Assembly: GCA_038749595.1 (NCBI GenBank)
Contig: JBCDHW010000011.1
Coordinates: 1 to 64,000, forward strand
Length of the DNA stretch: 64,000 bases
Source: Parvularcula sp038749595
GTDB taxonomy: Bacteria > Pseudomonadota > Alphaproteobacteria > Caulobacterales > Parvularculaceae
Direction of reading: 5' to 3'
In this document: piece after piece, positions 8,970-17,688 of the stretch
How positions within the stretch are numbered: the first letter of the stretch is position 1
Layout of the letters: each line of letters begins with the position of its first letter
Position numbers and translations under genes: made by a program
The notes under the pieces: generated by a model
What the model was told of the DNA's origin: nothing
Databases searched by the model: none
Seen by the model: the letters and a program-made list of their open reading frames with translations, nothing else

Positions 8970-9770
8970 TCAATTGACTTTCGCGCCACTCCAAACGGCA
9001 TGGTTGAGCGGCCCGTGGCCCCCGCCCAGCCCAGGCGCGGCGCCGATCGCATCGTGCACAAAATCGATGGCCCGGCCGACGGCTTTCTCGAGCGGCAACC
9101 CCTGGGCAACGCCGGCGGCCAGCGCACTGGCCAACGTGCAGCCGGTGCCGTGGGTGTTGGTCGTCTCGATGCGCGGCTTTGAAAAACGCTGAGCCTCGGT
9201 TGCGGACACGAGAAGATCCGTGATCTGCGGATCATTATCGTGCCCGCCCTTGACGAGAACATGCTGCGCGCCCGCGTCAATGAACCGCCGCGCCGCCTCC
9301 TCGCGCTCAAACTCCGTGGCAACCGGCAGCCCACTGAGGGCTTCGAGCTCTGGCAGGTTGGGCGTCACGACATGAGCGCGTTTCGCGAACTCTCCCATGA
9401 GCAGAGCTGCGACTTCGTCATCACCCAGACGATCACCGCTGGTGGCGACCAAAACCGGATCGAGAACGACGGGAATGTCCGGCCAAGGAACTAACGCTTC
9501 GAGAATAGCTTCGCCCGCAGCTCGGCTGCCGATCATCCCAATTTTAATGGCATCTGCGCCAATGTCGTTGAGAACAACAGTGATCTGATGACGGATGAAT
9601 TCCGTAGGCACATCATGGACCGCATAAACACCTTTTGTGTCCTGGACTGTCAAAGCCGTGATCGCGGTCGCGGCATACGCCCCCAGCGCAGTCACGGCCT
9701 TGATATCAGCCTGTATACCTGCGCCGCCCCCAGAGTCGGAACCGGCAATGATAAGCACACGGCCTTTCAT
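8970..9770 (-). CDS. thiD: HMP/HMP-P kinase, thiamine synthesis
   Basis: A 266-residue hydroxymethylpyrimidine/phosphomethylpyrimidine kinase of the ribokinase fold, making HMP-PP for thiamine. The N-terminus IAGSDSGGGAGIQADIK and the C-terminal catalytic-loop THGTGCTLASALA with its anion hole and general base Asp/Cys region are classic. It lies 32 bp downstream of glmM on the same strand. No thiamine riboswitch is visible immediately upstream, consistent with transcription from the folP-glmM promoter. Confidence 0.95.
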   Translation of the reverse strand: MKGRVLIIAGSDSGGGAGIQADIKAVTALGAYAATAITALTVQDTKGVYAVHDVPTEFIRHQITVVLNDIGADAIKIGMIGSRAAGEAILEALVPWPDIPVVLDPVLVATSGDRLGDDEVAALLMGEFAKRAHVVTPNLPELEALSGLPVATEFEREEAARRFIDAGAQHVLVKGGHDNDPQITDLLVSATEAQRFSKPRIETTNTHGTGCTLASALAAGVAQGLPLEKAVGRAIDFVHDAIGAAPGLGGGHGPLNHAVWSGAKVN

Positions 9771-9802
9771 ACTCGTGCCCTTCTGTACACTGTTCAGCGA
9801 AC

Positions 9803-11167
9803 CTACTGCGCGCGCTCGACAGCAGCACAGATATCGTCGACGACTTTTTCAACCAACACTGCGTCGACACCCTCGGCCATAACGCGGATCAGCGGCTCTG
9901 TCCCTGATTTACGGATCACCGTGCGGCCCTTATCGGCGAGAGCGAGGTCCGCGGCTTCTATAGCCTTTTTGACATTTGCGTCCTGAAGGGGATCGCCGCC
10001 GGCAAAACGAATATTCTTGAGAATGTTGGGATACGGATCGAAATTATCGCAAACCTCTGAGACGGGTTTGCCTTCCTCAGCCACGACACCAAGAATATTC
10101 AGTGCCGTGATCAAACCGTCACCAGTCGTCGCGTGATCGGAAAGGATCACGTGCCCCGACGGCTCACCGCCGAGATTGATCCCTTTTTCCCGCATCGCTT
10201 CAACGACATAGCGATCACCAACCTTTGTCCGGTGCAGGCGCATGCCTTGATCAGATAAGAACCGCTCAAAGCCCATATTGCTCATCACGGTACTGACGAC
10301 ACCTTCGCCTTTGAGCTTTCCCGACCGCTGCAGCGACGTGGCAATTGTTGCAAGGATTTGGTCTCCATCGACGAGCTTTCCGTTCTCGTCGGAAATAATG
10401 ACCCGGTCTGCATCACCGTCTAAGGCGATGCCGATATCAGCGCGGTATTCCTTGACGGCCTCCTGCAGGCGCTGCGGCGCTGTTGATCCGCACCCGTCAT
10501 TGATGTTGAAACCGTCGGGCGAGACCCCCAGCGTCTTCACATCCGCACCAAGCTCCCAAAGAACCACCGGTGCGACCTTGTACGCCGCCCCATTGGCGCA
10601 ATCGAGCACGACGCGAAGGCCCTCGAGGCTTAACCGCCGGGGCAGGGTCGCCTTCGCAAATTCGATGTACCGCGGTCCGGCATCGTCAATCCGCTTCGCG
10701 CGACCGAGTTCGTCCGGAGACGCCAGAGCACGAGACATATCATCCGCCATCAGGCTTTCGATTTCGAGCTCTGTGGCATCGGATAGTTTGTACCCGTCCG
10801 GTCCGAAGAACTTCAGTCCATTATCATGGTACGGATTATGACTTGCGGAGATCATCACGCCGAGATCAGCGCGCATCGACCGGGTGAGCATCGCCATCGC
10901 CGGCGTCGGCAAGGGACCGAGCAGCAACACGTCCATCCCCGCCGCGATAAATCCCGCGGTAAGGGCAGGCTCAATCATATAGCCGGAAAGACGGGTGTCT
11001 TTACCAATGACCACCCGGTGCCGATGCTGGCCGCGTCGGAACACCCGCCCCGCCGCCATGCCAAGACGCATCACACCGTCGGGCGTCAGGTGACCCGCGT
11101 TCGACAGGCCACGCACACCATCGGTGCCGAACACAGTGCGTTCTCTCGGTTGGTCGTCGCCGCGCAT
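9803..11167 (-). CDS. glmM: Phosphoglucosamine mutase
   Basis: A 454-residue phosphoglucosamine mutase that converts glucosamine-6-P to glucosamine-1-P for peptidoglycan and LPS precursors. The N-terminal FGTDGVRG, the phosphoserine loop ISASHNPY near residue 105, the metal-binding DGDADR and the C-terminal RKSGTEPLIRVM phosphate-binding loop are all present. A strong AAGGAG lies seven bases before the ATG at 11167. It follows folP, the order also known from other proteobacteria (ftsH-folP-glmM). Confidence 0.97.
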   Translation of the reverse strand: MRGDDQPRERTVFGTDGVRGLSNAGHLTPDGVMRLGMAAGRVFRRGQHRHRVVIGKDTRLSGYMIEPALTAGFIAAGMDVLLLGPLPTPAMAMLTRSMRADLGVMISASHNPYHDNGLKFFGPDGYKLSDATELEIESLMADDMSRALASPDELGRAKRIDDAGPRYIEFAKATLPRRLSLEGLRVVLDCANGAAYKVAPVVLWELGADVKTLGVSPDGFNINDGCGSTAPQRLQEAVKEYRADIGIALDGDADRVIISDENGKLVDGDQILATIATSLQRSGKLKGEGVVSTVMSNMGFERFLSDQGMRLHRTKVGDRYVVEAMREKGINLGGEPSGHVILSDHATTGDGLITALNILGVVAEEGKPVSEVCDNFDPYPNILKNIRFAGGDPLQDANVKKAIEAADLALADKGRTVIRKSGTEPLIRVMAEGVDAVLVEKVVDDICAAVERAQ

Positions 11168-11256
11168 GTTCCGTCTCCTTACCGCCTTGGCTGTAGCGGA
11201 AGCCGGTTAACCGGAGAAGACAGCACGGTCTTGATTGTTGGAAGGGAACGGCAGGC

Positions 11257-12045
11257 TCACGCGCCGATGGCGTGCGCCACAGCCAAAGCCTGCCGGGTCT
11301 GGGCGACATCATGAACCCGGACGTGGGTGAACCCAGCACGTTGGGCGCGCAGCGCGGCAGCGATACTCCCGCCGATCCGGGTGTCGGCCGGTCCGTCGCG
11401 ATCAAGCGCCGCGATGAACCGCTTCCGGCTGGCACCCATCATCAGCTTGGTCTCAAGCGCGGCGAATGCTTCAAGCTGAGCAAACAGCGCGAGGTTATGC
11501 TCGAGCGTTTTACCAAACCCGATGCCCGGATCAGCGGTAATCTTTTCGCGCGAAATTCCCGCGACAACGCAGTCGGCGATCCGCTGCCGTAAAAAAGTGA
11601 TCACCTCCGAAACGACATCGTTATAGACTGGGTTTTGCTGCATTGATGACGGCTCGCCTTGCATGTGCATCAGGACGACGTCGCATCCCAACTCGGCTGC
11701 CGTTTCGAGGCTGTCCGGCGCGAAACTTAACGCCGTAACGTCGTTCCAAATCGAAGCGCCGGCCGCGATTGCGGCCCGCGCCACTTCTGGCTTGCGCGTG
11801 TCGATGGAAAGGCGCGCTGATACGCGACCTGCGAGGGCTGAAATCACCGGGATAACGCGCTGGAGCTCGTCGTCGACAGAGACAGGCGCGGCGCCAGGCC
11901 TGGTGCTCTCACCCCCAATATCGAGAATGTCCGCGCCTTCGTCTTCTAAGCGGAGGGCATGTTCAACGGCGGCCTGGGTTTCAAATGCACGACCGCCGTC
12001 GGAAAAGCTGTCCGGCGTGACGTTGACGATACCGAAGATCTCCAT
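11257..12045 (-). CDS. folP: Dihydropteroate synthase
   Basis: A 262-residue dihydropteroate synthase, condensing DHPP with p-aminobenzoate; the sulfonamide target. Signatures are IVNVTPDSFSDGG at residues 6-18, the ADILDIGGESTRPGA segment and LSIDTRKPEVARAA. The late KLMMGASRKRF and RVHDV motifs bind substrate. A GAGG lies just before the ATG. Upstream on the same strand is a membrane protein gene with 46 bp between them; downstream is glmM. Confidence 0.96.
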   Translation of the reverse strand: MEIFGIVNVTPDSFSDGGRAFETQAAVEHALRLEDEGADILDIGGESTRPGAAPVSVDDELQRVIPVISALAGRVSARLSIDTRKPEVARAAIAAGASIWNDVTALSFAPDSLETAAELGCDVVLMHMQGEPSSMQQNPVYNDVVSEVITFLRQRIADCVVAGISREKITADPGIGFGKTLEHNLALFAQLEAFAALETKLMMGASRKRFIAALDRDGPADTRIGGSIAAALRAQRAGFTHVRVHDVAQTRQALAVAHAIGA

Positions 12046-12091
12046 ACGCCTCGGTATCGCAACACGCGGCTAACCGCGAGCCCTGTTCTGA

Positions 12092-13201
12092 TTAGCGCAA
12101 GCGGCGCCGCACGTAGGCGGGATCGCGGAGGCGCATCGGCTCGCCATAGCTCTGCTGCGGCTTCTGCGTTCGCGGAGCAGCAGCTTTCTGGGGCGGAACC
12201 ATACGCGTCGTCATCGCGAGGGCTGCCTCGACAGGCAGAGCATCAGCAGGTTCGGTCTCGTCGGCGTCGTCCGAAGCGATATCGTCAAGATCCATCGCGC
12301 CCTCGCCGTCATCAACAGGGCTCAAGCCCGAAAGATCGCTCGTGATCCGACCGTAGAACGCCGTTGATGCGATGTAATAGTAGATCGTCAGGAGTGCATT
12401 GACGACGAGGGAGAAACCGATGCCGATCGTCAGATCAGCAGCGAGACCCAAAACGCCGAACAGCAAGCTGATCAGCCAGAAAACAAATCCGAGCAGGACG
12501 TACGTGCCGAACAGTTTCCACACGCGGCCGCCGGTCAGCGAAAACCCTTCGCCGAAAGCCACTTGGCCCGTGATCGCCGCATTTGCCGGGATCAACGAGA
12601 TCCGTAATGAGAACCAGATCACGGCAACGATCCACGCGATGACCGGGAGAACGATGGCCGCGGGGACCTCGATCGCCGCGAAGACAGCGCCGATTATGCC
12701 GGCAGGGATGGCTGAGACGATAATGAACGCGATCGACGCGAGGAACGACAGGATATAGGCGACGACCAAGCTAATCTCGGCGCGGCCGAAGGACGGGACG
12801 AAAGACCCGCCCGGCTCCCGATACGCGGCGCCGCGATACACATCGACGAAGCCGGGCACCATCAAGATGATGCCCACAAACTGGGCGACCCAAGCGAGCA
12901 GGATCGTGCCGATCAGTTGCCGATCTTCGTCCGTAAGGCCTTCGAAGGGATCGACATCTTCGTCGTAGGTTCCATCGCTGACGAAACCTTCGGCCATCGC
13001 ACCAAATTGATAGACCACGGCCGCAAAGTCAGCTTCGGCGAACGCGTCTTCGGCCTGCATGAGGCTTCCTGCGAAGACAGCGATTGAGGCTAAGAACACA
13101 ACCACGCCGAGCCAACCGCGTCGCAGGAATGTCGGGATTGCAGTGAACCCGGCCTGCAGAGCGTAGGCGATCGCATCGATCGCGTGGAAATTACGTTTCA
13201 T
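12092..13201 (-). CDS. Multi-pass membrane protein
   Basis: A 369-residue inner-membrane protein not assigned to a known function. After MKRNFHAIDAIAYALQAGF there are about six hydrophobic segments, including VVVFLASIAVFAGSL and long Ile/Val/Ala-rich stretches between residues 115 and 290. The cytoplasmic-looking tail after residue 300 is acidic, then basic and proline-rich, ending in DPAYVRRRLR. The layout recalls glycerophosphoryl-diester-phosphodiesterase-type membrane domains, but the match is only general. The ATG at 13201 has GGGG six bases upstream; a GTG at 13216 is possible. It sits between ftsH (after a terminator) and folP. Confidence 0.75.
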   Translation of the reverse strand: MKRNFHAIDAIAYALQAGFTAIPTFLRRGWLGVVVFLASIAVFAGSLMQAEDAFAEADFAAVVYQFGAMAEGFVSDGTYDEDVDPFEGLTDEDRQLIGTILLAWVAQFVGIILMVPGFVDVYRGAAYREPGGSFVPSFGRAEISLVVAYILSFLASIAFIIVSAIPAGIIGAVFAAIEVPAAIVLPVIAWIVAVIWFSLRISLIPANAAITGQVAFGEGFSLTGGRVWKLFGTYVLLGFVFWLISLLFGVLGLAADLTIGIGFSLVVNALLTIYYYIASTAFYGRITSDLSGLSPVDDGEGAMDLDDIASDDADETEPADALPVEAALAMTTRMVPPQKAAAPRTQKPQQSYGEPMRLRDPAYVRRRLR

Positions 13202-13293
13202 GTCTAGCCCCACCACTGACCTCGATAACCATCCGTTAACACTTCGGGCCCGGCCTGGAAAGGACAGAGGCTGGCACTTTCATCGATATGCAG

Positions 13294-13322
13294 AAAAAAA
13301 CCGGCGCCAGGGCGCCGGTTTT
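13294..13322 (-). terminator. Terminator after ftsH
   Basis: The inverted repeat CCGGCGC/GCGCCGG (13301-13318) with a four-base loop is followed on the minus strand by seven Ts (A-run at 13294-13300). It lies 30 bp past the ftsH stop and before the membrane-protein gene, separating the two transcription units. A T-run on the other side makes it potentially bidirectional. Confidence 0.85.
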
Positions 13323-13351
13323 GTCAGTGTTAGTGAAAGCTCAGAAAGCCG

Positions 13352-15259
13352 CTAAGCGCCCTGAGGCTCAGCGCCATCGATGCTTCCGCCGCGGGTCTGC
13401 CCCGTGGTCGGCACCGAGCTCGGCGGCGGCCCAGCAGGTGTGTCAGGCTCATCGCGGATGATCGGCTCTCCTGCGAGGAGCGCGTTGATTTCCCCGCCGG
13501 TCAGGGTCTCGTACTCAAGAAGCCCCTCGGAAAGTTTGATCCAATCCTCGCGGTTGGCGACATCGAGGATCCGGCGTGCTTCTTCGTAGCCGTCGTTAAC
13601 GATCCGCTTGATCTCTTCCTCGATCAGCTTTGCCGTGTCGCCCGAGATGGACTTTGACTTGGCGATCGACTGGCCGAGGAAAACTTCGCCCTCGTCTTCA
13701 GCGTAAGCGATCGGGCCGAGCTTTTCGGACAGACCATACTGGGTGACCATCGCGCGCGCCATCTTGGTGGCTTGCTCAATGTCGGACGATGCACCCGAGG
13801 TGACGTTCTCGGCACCGAACTTCAGCTCTTCTGCGACCCGGCCACCCATCAGGATCGCTATCCGGCTCTCCATCTCGATCTTCGACATTGAGAACCGGTC
13901 CCGCTCGGGCAGCTGCATCACCATGCCGAGGGCGCGACCCCGGGGGATGATCGTGGCTTTGTGCACGGGGTCAGTCTTCGGCACGTTGAGCGCGACGATC
14001 GCGTGGCCCGCCTCGTGATAGGCGGTGAGCGCTTTTTCGTCCTCGGTCATGACGGTGGAGCGACGCTCCGCGCCCATCATGATCTTGTCCTTGGCGTCCT
14101 CGAACTCCTTGTTCGTGACAATCCGCTTGCCGCGGCGGGCCGCAAGAAGCGCCGCCTCGTTCACCAGGTTGGCAAGGTCTGCGCCTGAGAAACCGGGCGT
14201 TCCGCGGGCGAGATCGCGGATCTTCACATCAGGGCCCAGGGGCACTTTCTTGATGTGCACGCCGAGAATGCGCTCGCGACCCACAAGATCAGGATTTGGC
14301 ACGACCACCTGGCGGTCAAAGCGGCCCGGACGCATCAGCGCCGGGTCGAGGACGTCGGGCCGGTTGGTGGCCGCAATCAGAATGATGCCTTCATTGGCCT
14401 CAAAGCCGTCCATCTCCACCAGAAGCTGATTCAGTGTCTGCTCACGCTCGTCGTTACCGCCGCCAAGGCCTGCGCCCCGCGACCGGCCGACAGCGTCGAT
14501 CTCGTCGATGAAGATGATGCAGGGCGCGTTTTTCTTCGCCTGCTCAAACATATCGCGGACCCGCGACGCGCCGACGCCGACAAACATCTCCACAAAGTCC
14601 GAGCCGGAGATCGTGAAGAACGGCACGTTGGCTTCACCGGCGATGGCCCGCGCAAGCAGCGTCTTACCCGTACCTGGCGGGCCAACGAGCAGCGCACCTT
14701 TGGGGATCTTACCGCCCAGGCGCTGGAACCGCATCGGGTCTTTGAGGTAATCGACGATCTCTTCGAGCTCTTCTTTCGCCTCGTCGATGCCAGCGACATC
14801 TTCGAAGGTCACGCGGCCATGGCGCTCGGTGAGCAGCTTCGCCTTGGACTTGCCAAAGCCCATGGCCTTGCCGCTCCCCGCCTGCATCTGGCGCATGGCG
14901 AAGAAGATGAGGCCGAGGATCAACAGGACCGGTAGCAGGTTAAGGATGATCGAGAGGAGGATCGGCGGATCCTGCTCGGGCACCACCTCGACAGTGACGT
15001 TGTTGTCGTAGAGGAGGTCCGCGGCCTTGGCGCCCGACGGCACGGCCACGACGAACCGCTCGCCGTTACCAAGCTCGCCGGTAATCGTGTTCTCTTCGAT
15101 CACCGCGCGCGAAATGGCGCCTTGCTGCACCTGATTTCGGAACTGGCTGTAGCTGTATTGGCTGACGTTCTGCGGAGGCGTCGCCGATGAGAAGAAGTAA
15201 ATCAGCATCAGGGCGACCGCGAGCATCAAACCCCAAACCATCCAATGGCGACCGTTCAT
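13352..15259 (-). CDS. ftsH: AAA+ membrane protease FtsH
   Basis: A 635-residue membrane-anchored ATP-dependent zinc metalloprotease. Two N-terminal membrane segments (about residues 7-24 and 99-122) flank the periplasmic domain. The AAA+ module has Walker A GPPGTGKT at 193-200, Walker B IIFIDEIDAVG and the second region of homology RPGRFDRQV. The peptidase domain carries the zinc motif HEAGH near residue 415. The C-terminus is a flexible proline-rich tail. AAGGGA precedes the ATG. It follows tilS by 43 bp on the same strand. Confidence 0.98.
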   Translation of the reverse strand: MNGRHWMVWGLMLAVALMLIYFFSSATPPQNVSQYSYSQFRNQVQQGAISRAVIEENTITGELGNGERFVVAVPSGAKAADLLYDNNVTVEVVPEQDPPILLSIILNLLPVLLILGLIFFAMRQMQAGSGKAMGFGKSKAKLLTERHGRVTFEDVAGIDEAKEELEEIVDYLKDPMRFQRLGGKIPKGALLVGPPGTGKTLLARAIAGEANVPFFTISGSDFVEMFVGVGASRVRDMFEQAKKNAPCIIFIDEIDAVGRSRGAGLGGGNDEREQTLNQLLVEMDGFEANEGIILIAATNRPDVLDPALMRPGRFDRQVVVPNPDLVGRERILGVHIKKVPLGPDVKIRDLARGTPGFSGADLANLVNEAALLAARRGKRIVTNKEFEDAKDKIMMGAERRSTVMTEDEKALTAYHEAGHAIVALNVPKTDPVHKATIIPRGRALGMVMQLPERDRFSMSKIEMESRIAILMGGRVAEELKFGAENVTSGASSDIEQATKMARAMVTQYGLSEKLGPIAYAEDEGEVFLGQSIAKSKSISGDTAKLIEEEIKRIVNDGYEEARRILDVANREDWIKLSEGLLEYETLTGGEINALLAGEPIIRDEPDTPAGPPPSSVPTTGQTRGGSIDGAEPQGA

Positions 15260-15302
15260 GGATATTCCCTTCTACGCGAGCGTCTTCTGTAAACCCGCGG
15301 TC

Positions 15303-16631
15303 TTAAAAACGTATCACGTCTCCGGCGAAGCGTTCCGCCAACAGCGACCGTGCCTTAAACACTGCACCAGGTGTAGGTAAGAAGCATTCGCACCTCTTCC
15401 ATCCCTGGAGTGCCTTTGTCACAGCCTCGACCGCTTGTTCGGGAAGATGGGTGACTTGGTCACCAAAAGCTAGGCACGGTAAGGTCGCAATGCGCTGCCG
15501 CGCCACAGTCGAGCGCACAATATCGCGAGGGATCAGCTGTCCCAGGGGCCGCAGCACGGTTTCCGGGGCGATATCCTCCGGAATCTCAACAATGAACCTT
15601 CGGTCATAGAGGTGCTTCGTGCCCGGCTCGACGGGGATGGGCGTGAACCCGGGGGTGCCATCGGCGCGGGCGAGGAGGGCGGCAGGCTCGCGGTACGCAA
15701 CGACGGCGGCATCGACACCCAACTCGGCCAGCGTCACCCCCGCAAGCTGTTCGGGCAATTCAAGATCGAGATGGAGAGACAGTTCTCGGGGTGACTTTCG
15801 CCCACCACCGATGGCGTTCACGACCGAAGCGATTTCGACAAATCGGACTGGCCTTAGCTCATCCCACTCGACAGTCCGCGGCAGGAGGTACGCACCGTCC
15901 GACTGCGCGTACTGATAGGAAAAATGCTGACCGTTCGAGCTTAGTCGCCAACTTTGGTCGGTGAACGCTCTTTCGCTAGCCACGCCGCAAAGCGCCTCCA
16001 CCGTAAGCAAGTCCTGTTGCTCCAGAGCGGCGAGGAGGGCCCGCACCCGGACGCGCTCGTATTTATCATCGTCATTGGACGGATCATCGACAAAAGGAAG
16101 CTCATGCTCCTCCGCATACGCCCTGAGTGCTCCTCGGCGGACTTCGAGGAGGGGACGGTGGAGGGTGATGAGTTCGCCGGGGCCAGCGGCGATCTTGCGC
16201 CGGCGCGGCATGCCCGCGAGGCCCCTGCCGGAGCCGCGGCGCAGACGCATGAACACCGTCTCGGCCTGGTCATCGGCGGTGTGGGCAGCGATGAGGTGCT
16301 CAAGCCCAAGCCGCTCACAGGCCTGGCACAGCAGGCGATAGCGCGCATCCCGCGCAGCAGCTTGGATCCCCGTCTCGGGCTTCTCTCCCTCCCAGACCAG
16401 CGTCTCGTGCGGGATGTTCCGTTCACTGCAGAATGCCTGCACCACGCCCGCTTCCGCCGCAGACTCTTCGCGCAAGCCGTGGTCGACAGTAAGAGCGACG
16501 ACCGGATGCCCCGCCTGCCACGCCCAGTGGAGGAGCGCGAAACTGTCCGCACCCCCCGAAACGGCAATGGCCGCCGCCTCGCCGGGAGGCAGCGGCCAAT
16601 CGAACGTCAGTGTTCCTGGCGTGTTACTCAG
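15303..16631 (-). CDS. tilS: tRNA(Ile)-lysidine synthase, CTG start?
   Basis: A 442-residue TilS that converts C34 of tRNA-Ile2 to lysidine. The PP-loop SGGADS and the following VDHGLREES are both present, but no ATG, GTG or TTG precedes the PP-loop in this frame. A start further in, at the TTG of GLREES (16475), would delete the ATP-binding loop. The best candidate is CTG at 16631, nine bases after a perfect AAGGAG (16641-16646), overlapping the cpoB stop by eight bases. This gives a normal length. The central DDPSNDDDKYERVRVR and C-terminal domain are intact. Confidence 0.85.
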   Translation of the reverse strand: MSNTPGTLTFDWPLPPGEAAAIAVSGGADSFALLHWAWQAGHPVVALTVDHGLREESAAEAGVVQAFCSERNIPHETLVWEGEKPETGIQAAARDARYRLLCQACERLGLEHLIAAHTADDQAETVFMRLRRGSGRGLAGMPRRRKIAAGPGELITLHRPLLEVRRGALRAYAEEHELPFVDDPSNDDDKYERVRVRALLAALEQQDLLTVEALCGVASERAFTDQSWRLSSNGQHFSYQYAQSDGAYLLPRTVEWDELRPVRFVEIASVVNAIGGGRKSPRELSLHLDLELPEQLAGVTLAELGVDAAVVAYREPAALLARADGTPGFTPIPVEPGTKHLYDRRFIVEIPEDIAPETVLRPLGQLIPRDIVRSTVARQRIATLPCLAFGDQVTHLPEQAVEAVTKALQGWKRCECFLPTPGAVFKARSLLAERFAGDVIRF

Positions 16632-17562
16632 GTGTCGGCGCTCCTTGGCAGGAGTAAGCGACCTGCTGCTCTTCGATTTGTGTACGGATCTCTTCGTCCA
16701 TATCCGGGACTTTCTGCAAACCGACCAGCCACACGCGGCATGCCTGTTTCGGGTTGCCCGCGTCGCCCAGAATCTGCCCCAAGTTCAAGTAAGCCTGCGC
16801 CGCCCGTGGGCTGTCGGGTTGGGAACGGATGAAGTTATAATACGCAGTCACCGCCGCCCGGCGATCGCCCTGGGCCCGGTAGGTCTCCGCCAAATAGAAG
16901 AGCCCATCTCCATATTCCGGGCTGTCCGGATAATTCTCCGTCAGCGCCAGAAACGCCCGCTCCGCCTCGTCAAAACGCCCGGCGAAGAGCGCTGAGCGGC
17001 CCGCGCTATAGGCTGCAGACGCGCTCGCGAATTCCGGAAGCCCGGCTGCCGCCGCGGCGGATCCTCCGGTCACCAGGTCAACTGGCCCCGACGAGGGAGG
17101 CGCATAAGCCTCCGGCGCCTCACGCGTCCGGCCACTGAGCAGCTCATTCTGCGCAAGAAGGCCCAAGTTCGATTGCTCGTCATAATCGGGATAGAGCAGC
17201 TGCACCAAGCGATCCATGCGCAGCTGTTGCTGCTGCATCGCATAGGACATCTCTTCCACCCGGCCCGTCAGCCGCTGGATCTCGGTCTCAAGTCCCGAAA
17301 GGCGGAGGCTGAGCTCCGGCGAGAGGGAAGCATCGGTCGCCTGCGCCCCTGCGATCCGCGCGCGTCCTTCCGGATCAGCGCCTTCGAACCGGACCGGCGC
17401 AGTGGCTCCGTCTTCGCCATAGATATAGCCCTGCAGGTCCCGCAATTGTTCCTCAAGCGCTTCGATGCGCTCGCGCGTTTGACCTCTTTGCGCCGCAGCC
17501 TCCATCGGCACGGCAACCCATAATGCGGCGAAGGCCCCCAGCCCCCAAACAAGCACTCTCAT
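16624..17562 (-). CDS. cpoB: Tol-Pal cell division coordinator CpoB
   Basis: A 312-residue periplasmic protein of the CpoB/YbgF family, which links peptidoglycan synthesis with Tol-Pal during constriction. A signal peptide (MRVLVWGLGAFAALWVAVPMEAAAQ) is followed by an N-terminal coiled coil (about residues 28-50 and 90-125, rich in Gln/Arg/Glu). The C-terminal TPR repeats begin near residue 185 (AAYSAGRSALFAGRFDEAERAF and two further repeats). The ATG at 17562 is chosen for the signal peptide. tol-pal genes themselves are not in the window: the gene starts the minus-strand run and the divergent ClC gene lies beyond. Confidence 0.92.
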   Translation of the reverse strand: MRVLVWGLGAFAALWVAVPMEAAAQRGQTRERIEALEEQLRDLQGYIYGEDGATAPVRFEGADPEGRARIAGAQATDASLSPELSLRLSGLETEIQRLTGRVEEMSYAMQQQQLRMDRLVQLLYPDYDEQSNLGLLAQNELLSGRTREAPEAYAPPSSGPVDLVTGGSAAAAAGLPEFASASAAYSAGRSALFAGRFDEAERAFLALTENYPDSPEYGDGLFYLAETYRAQGDRRAAVTAYYNFIRSQPDSPRAAQAYLNLGQILGDAGNPKQACRVWLVGLQKVPDMDEEIRTQIEEQQVAYSCQGAPTPE

Positions 17563-17688
17563 TCGACCCGGCTCTCCCGATTGTTCGTCGTTGTGGCCGC
17601 TAGCATAGCCCATGCGCATTCCCTAGTTGCAAGTGGCTCGCGGAATTCGCCCTGACAAGCCAAGCGAAGGGTGTTAGCGCCCGCGCTG

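Noticed and set aside
9335..9770. Frames overlapping thiD on both strands
   Set aside because: They sit inside thiD, whose motifs are complete; they are shadows.
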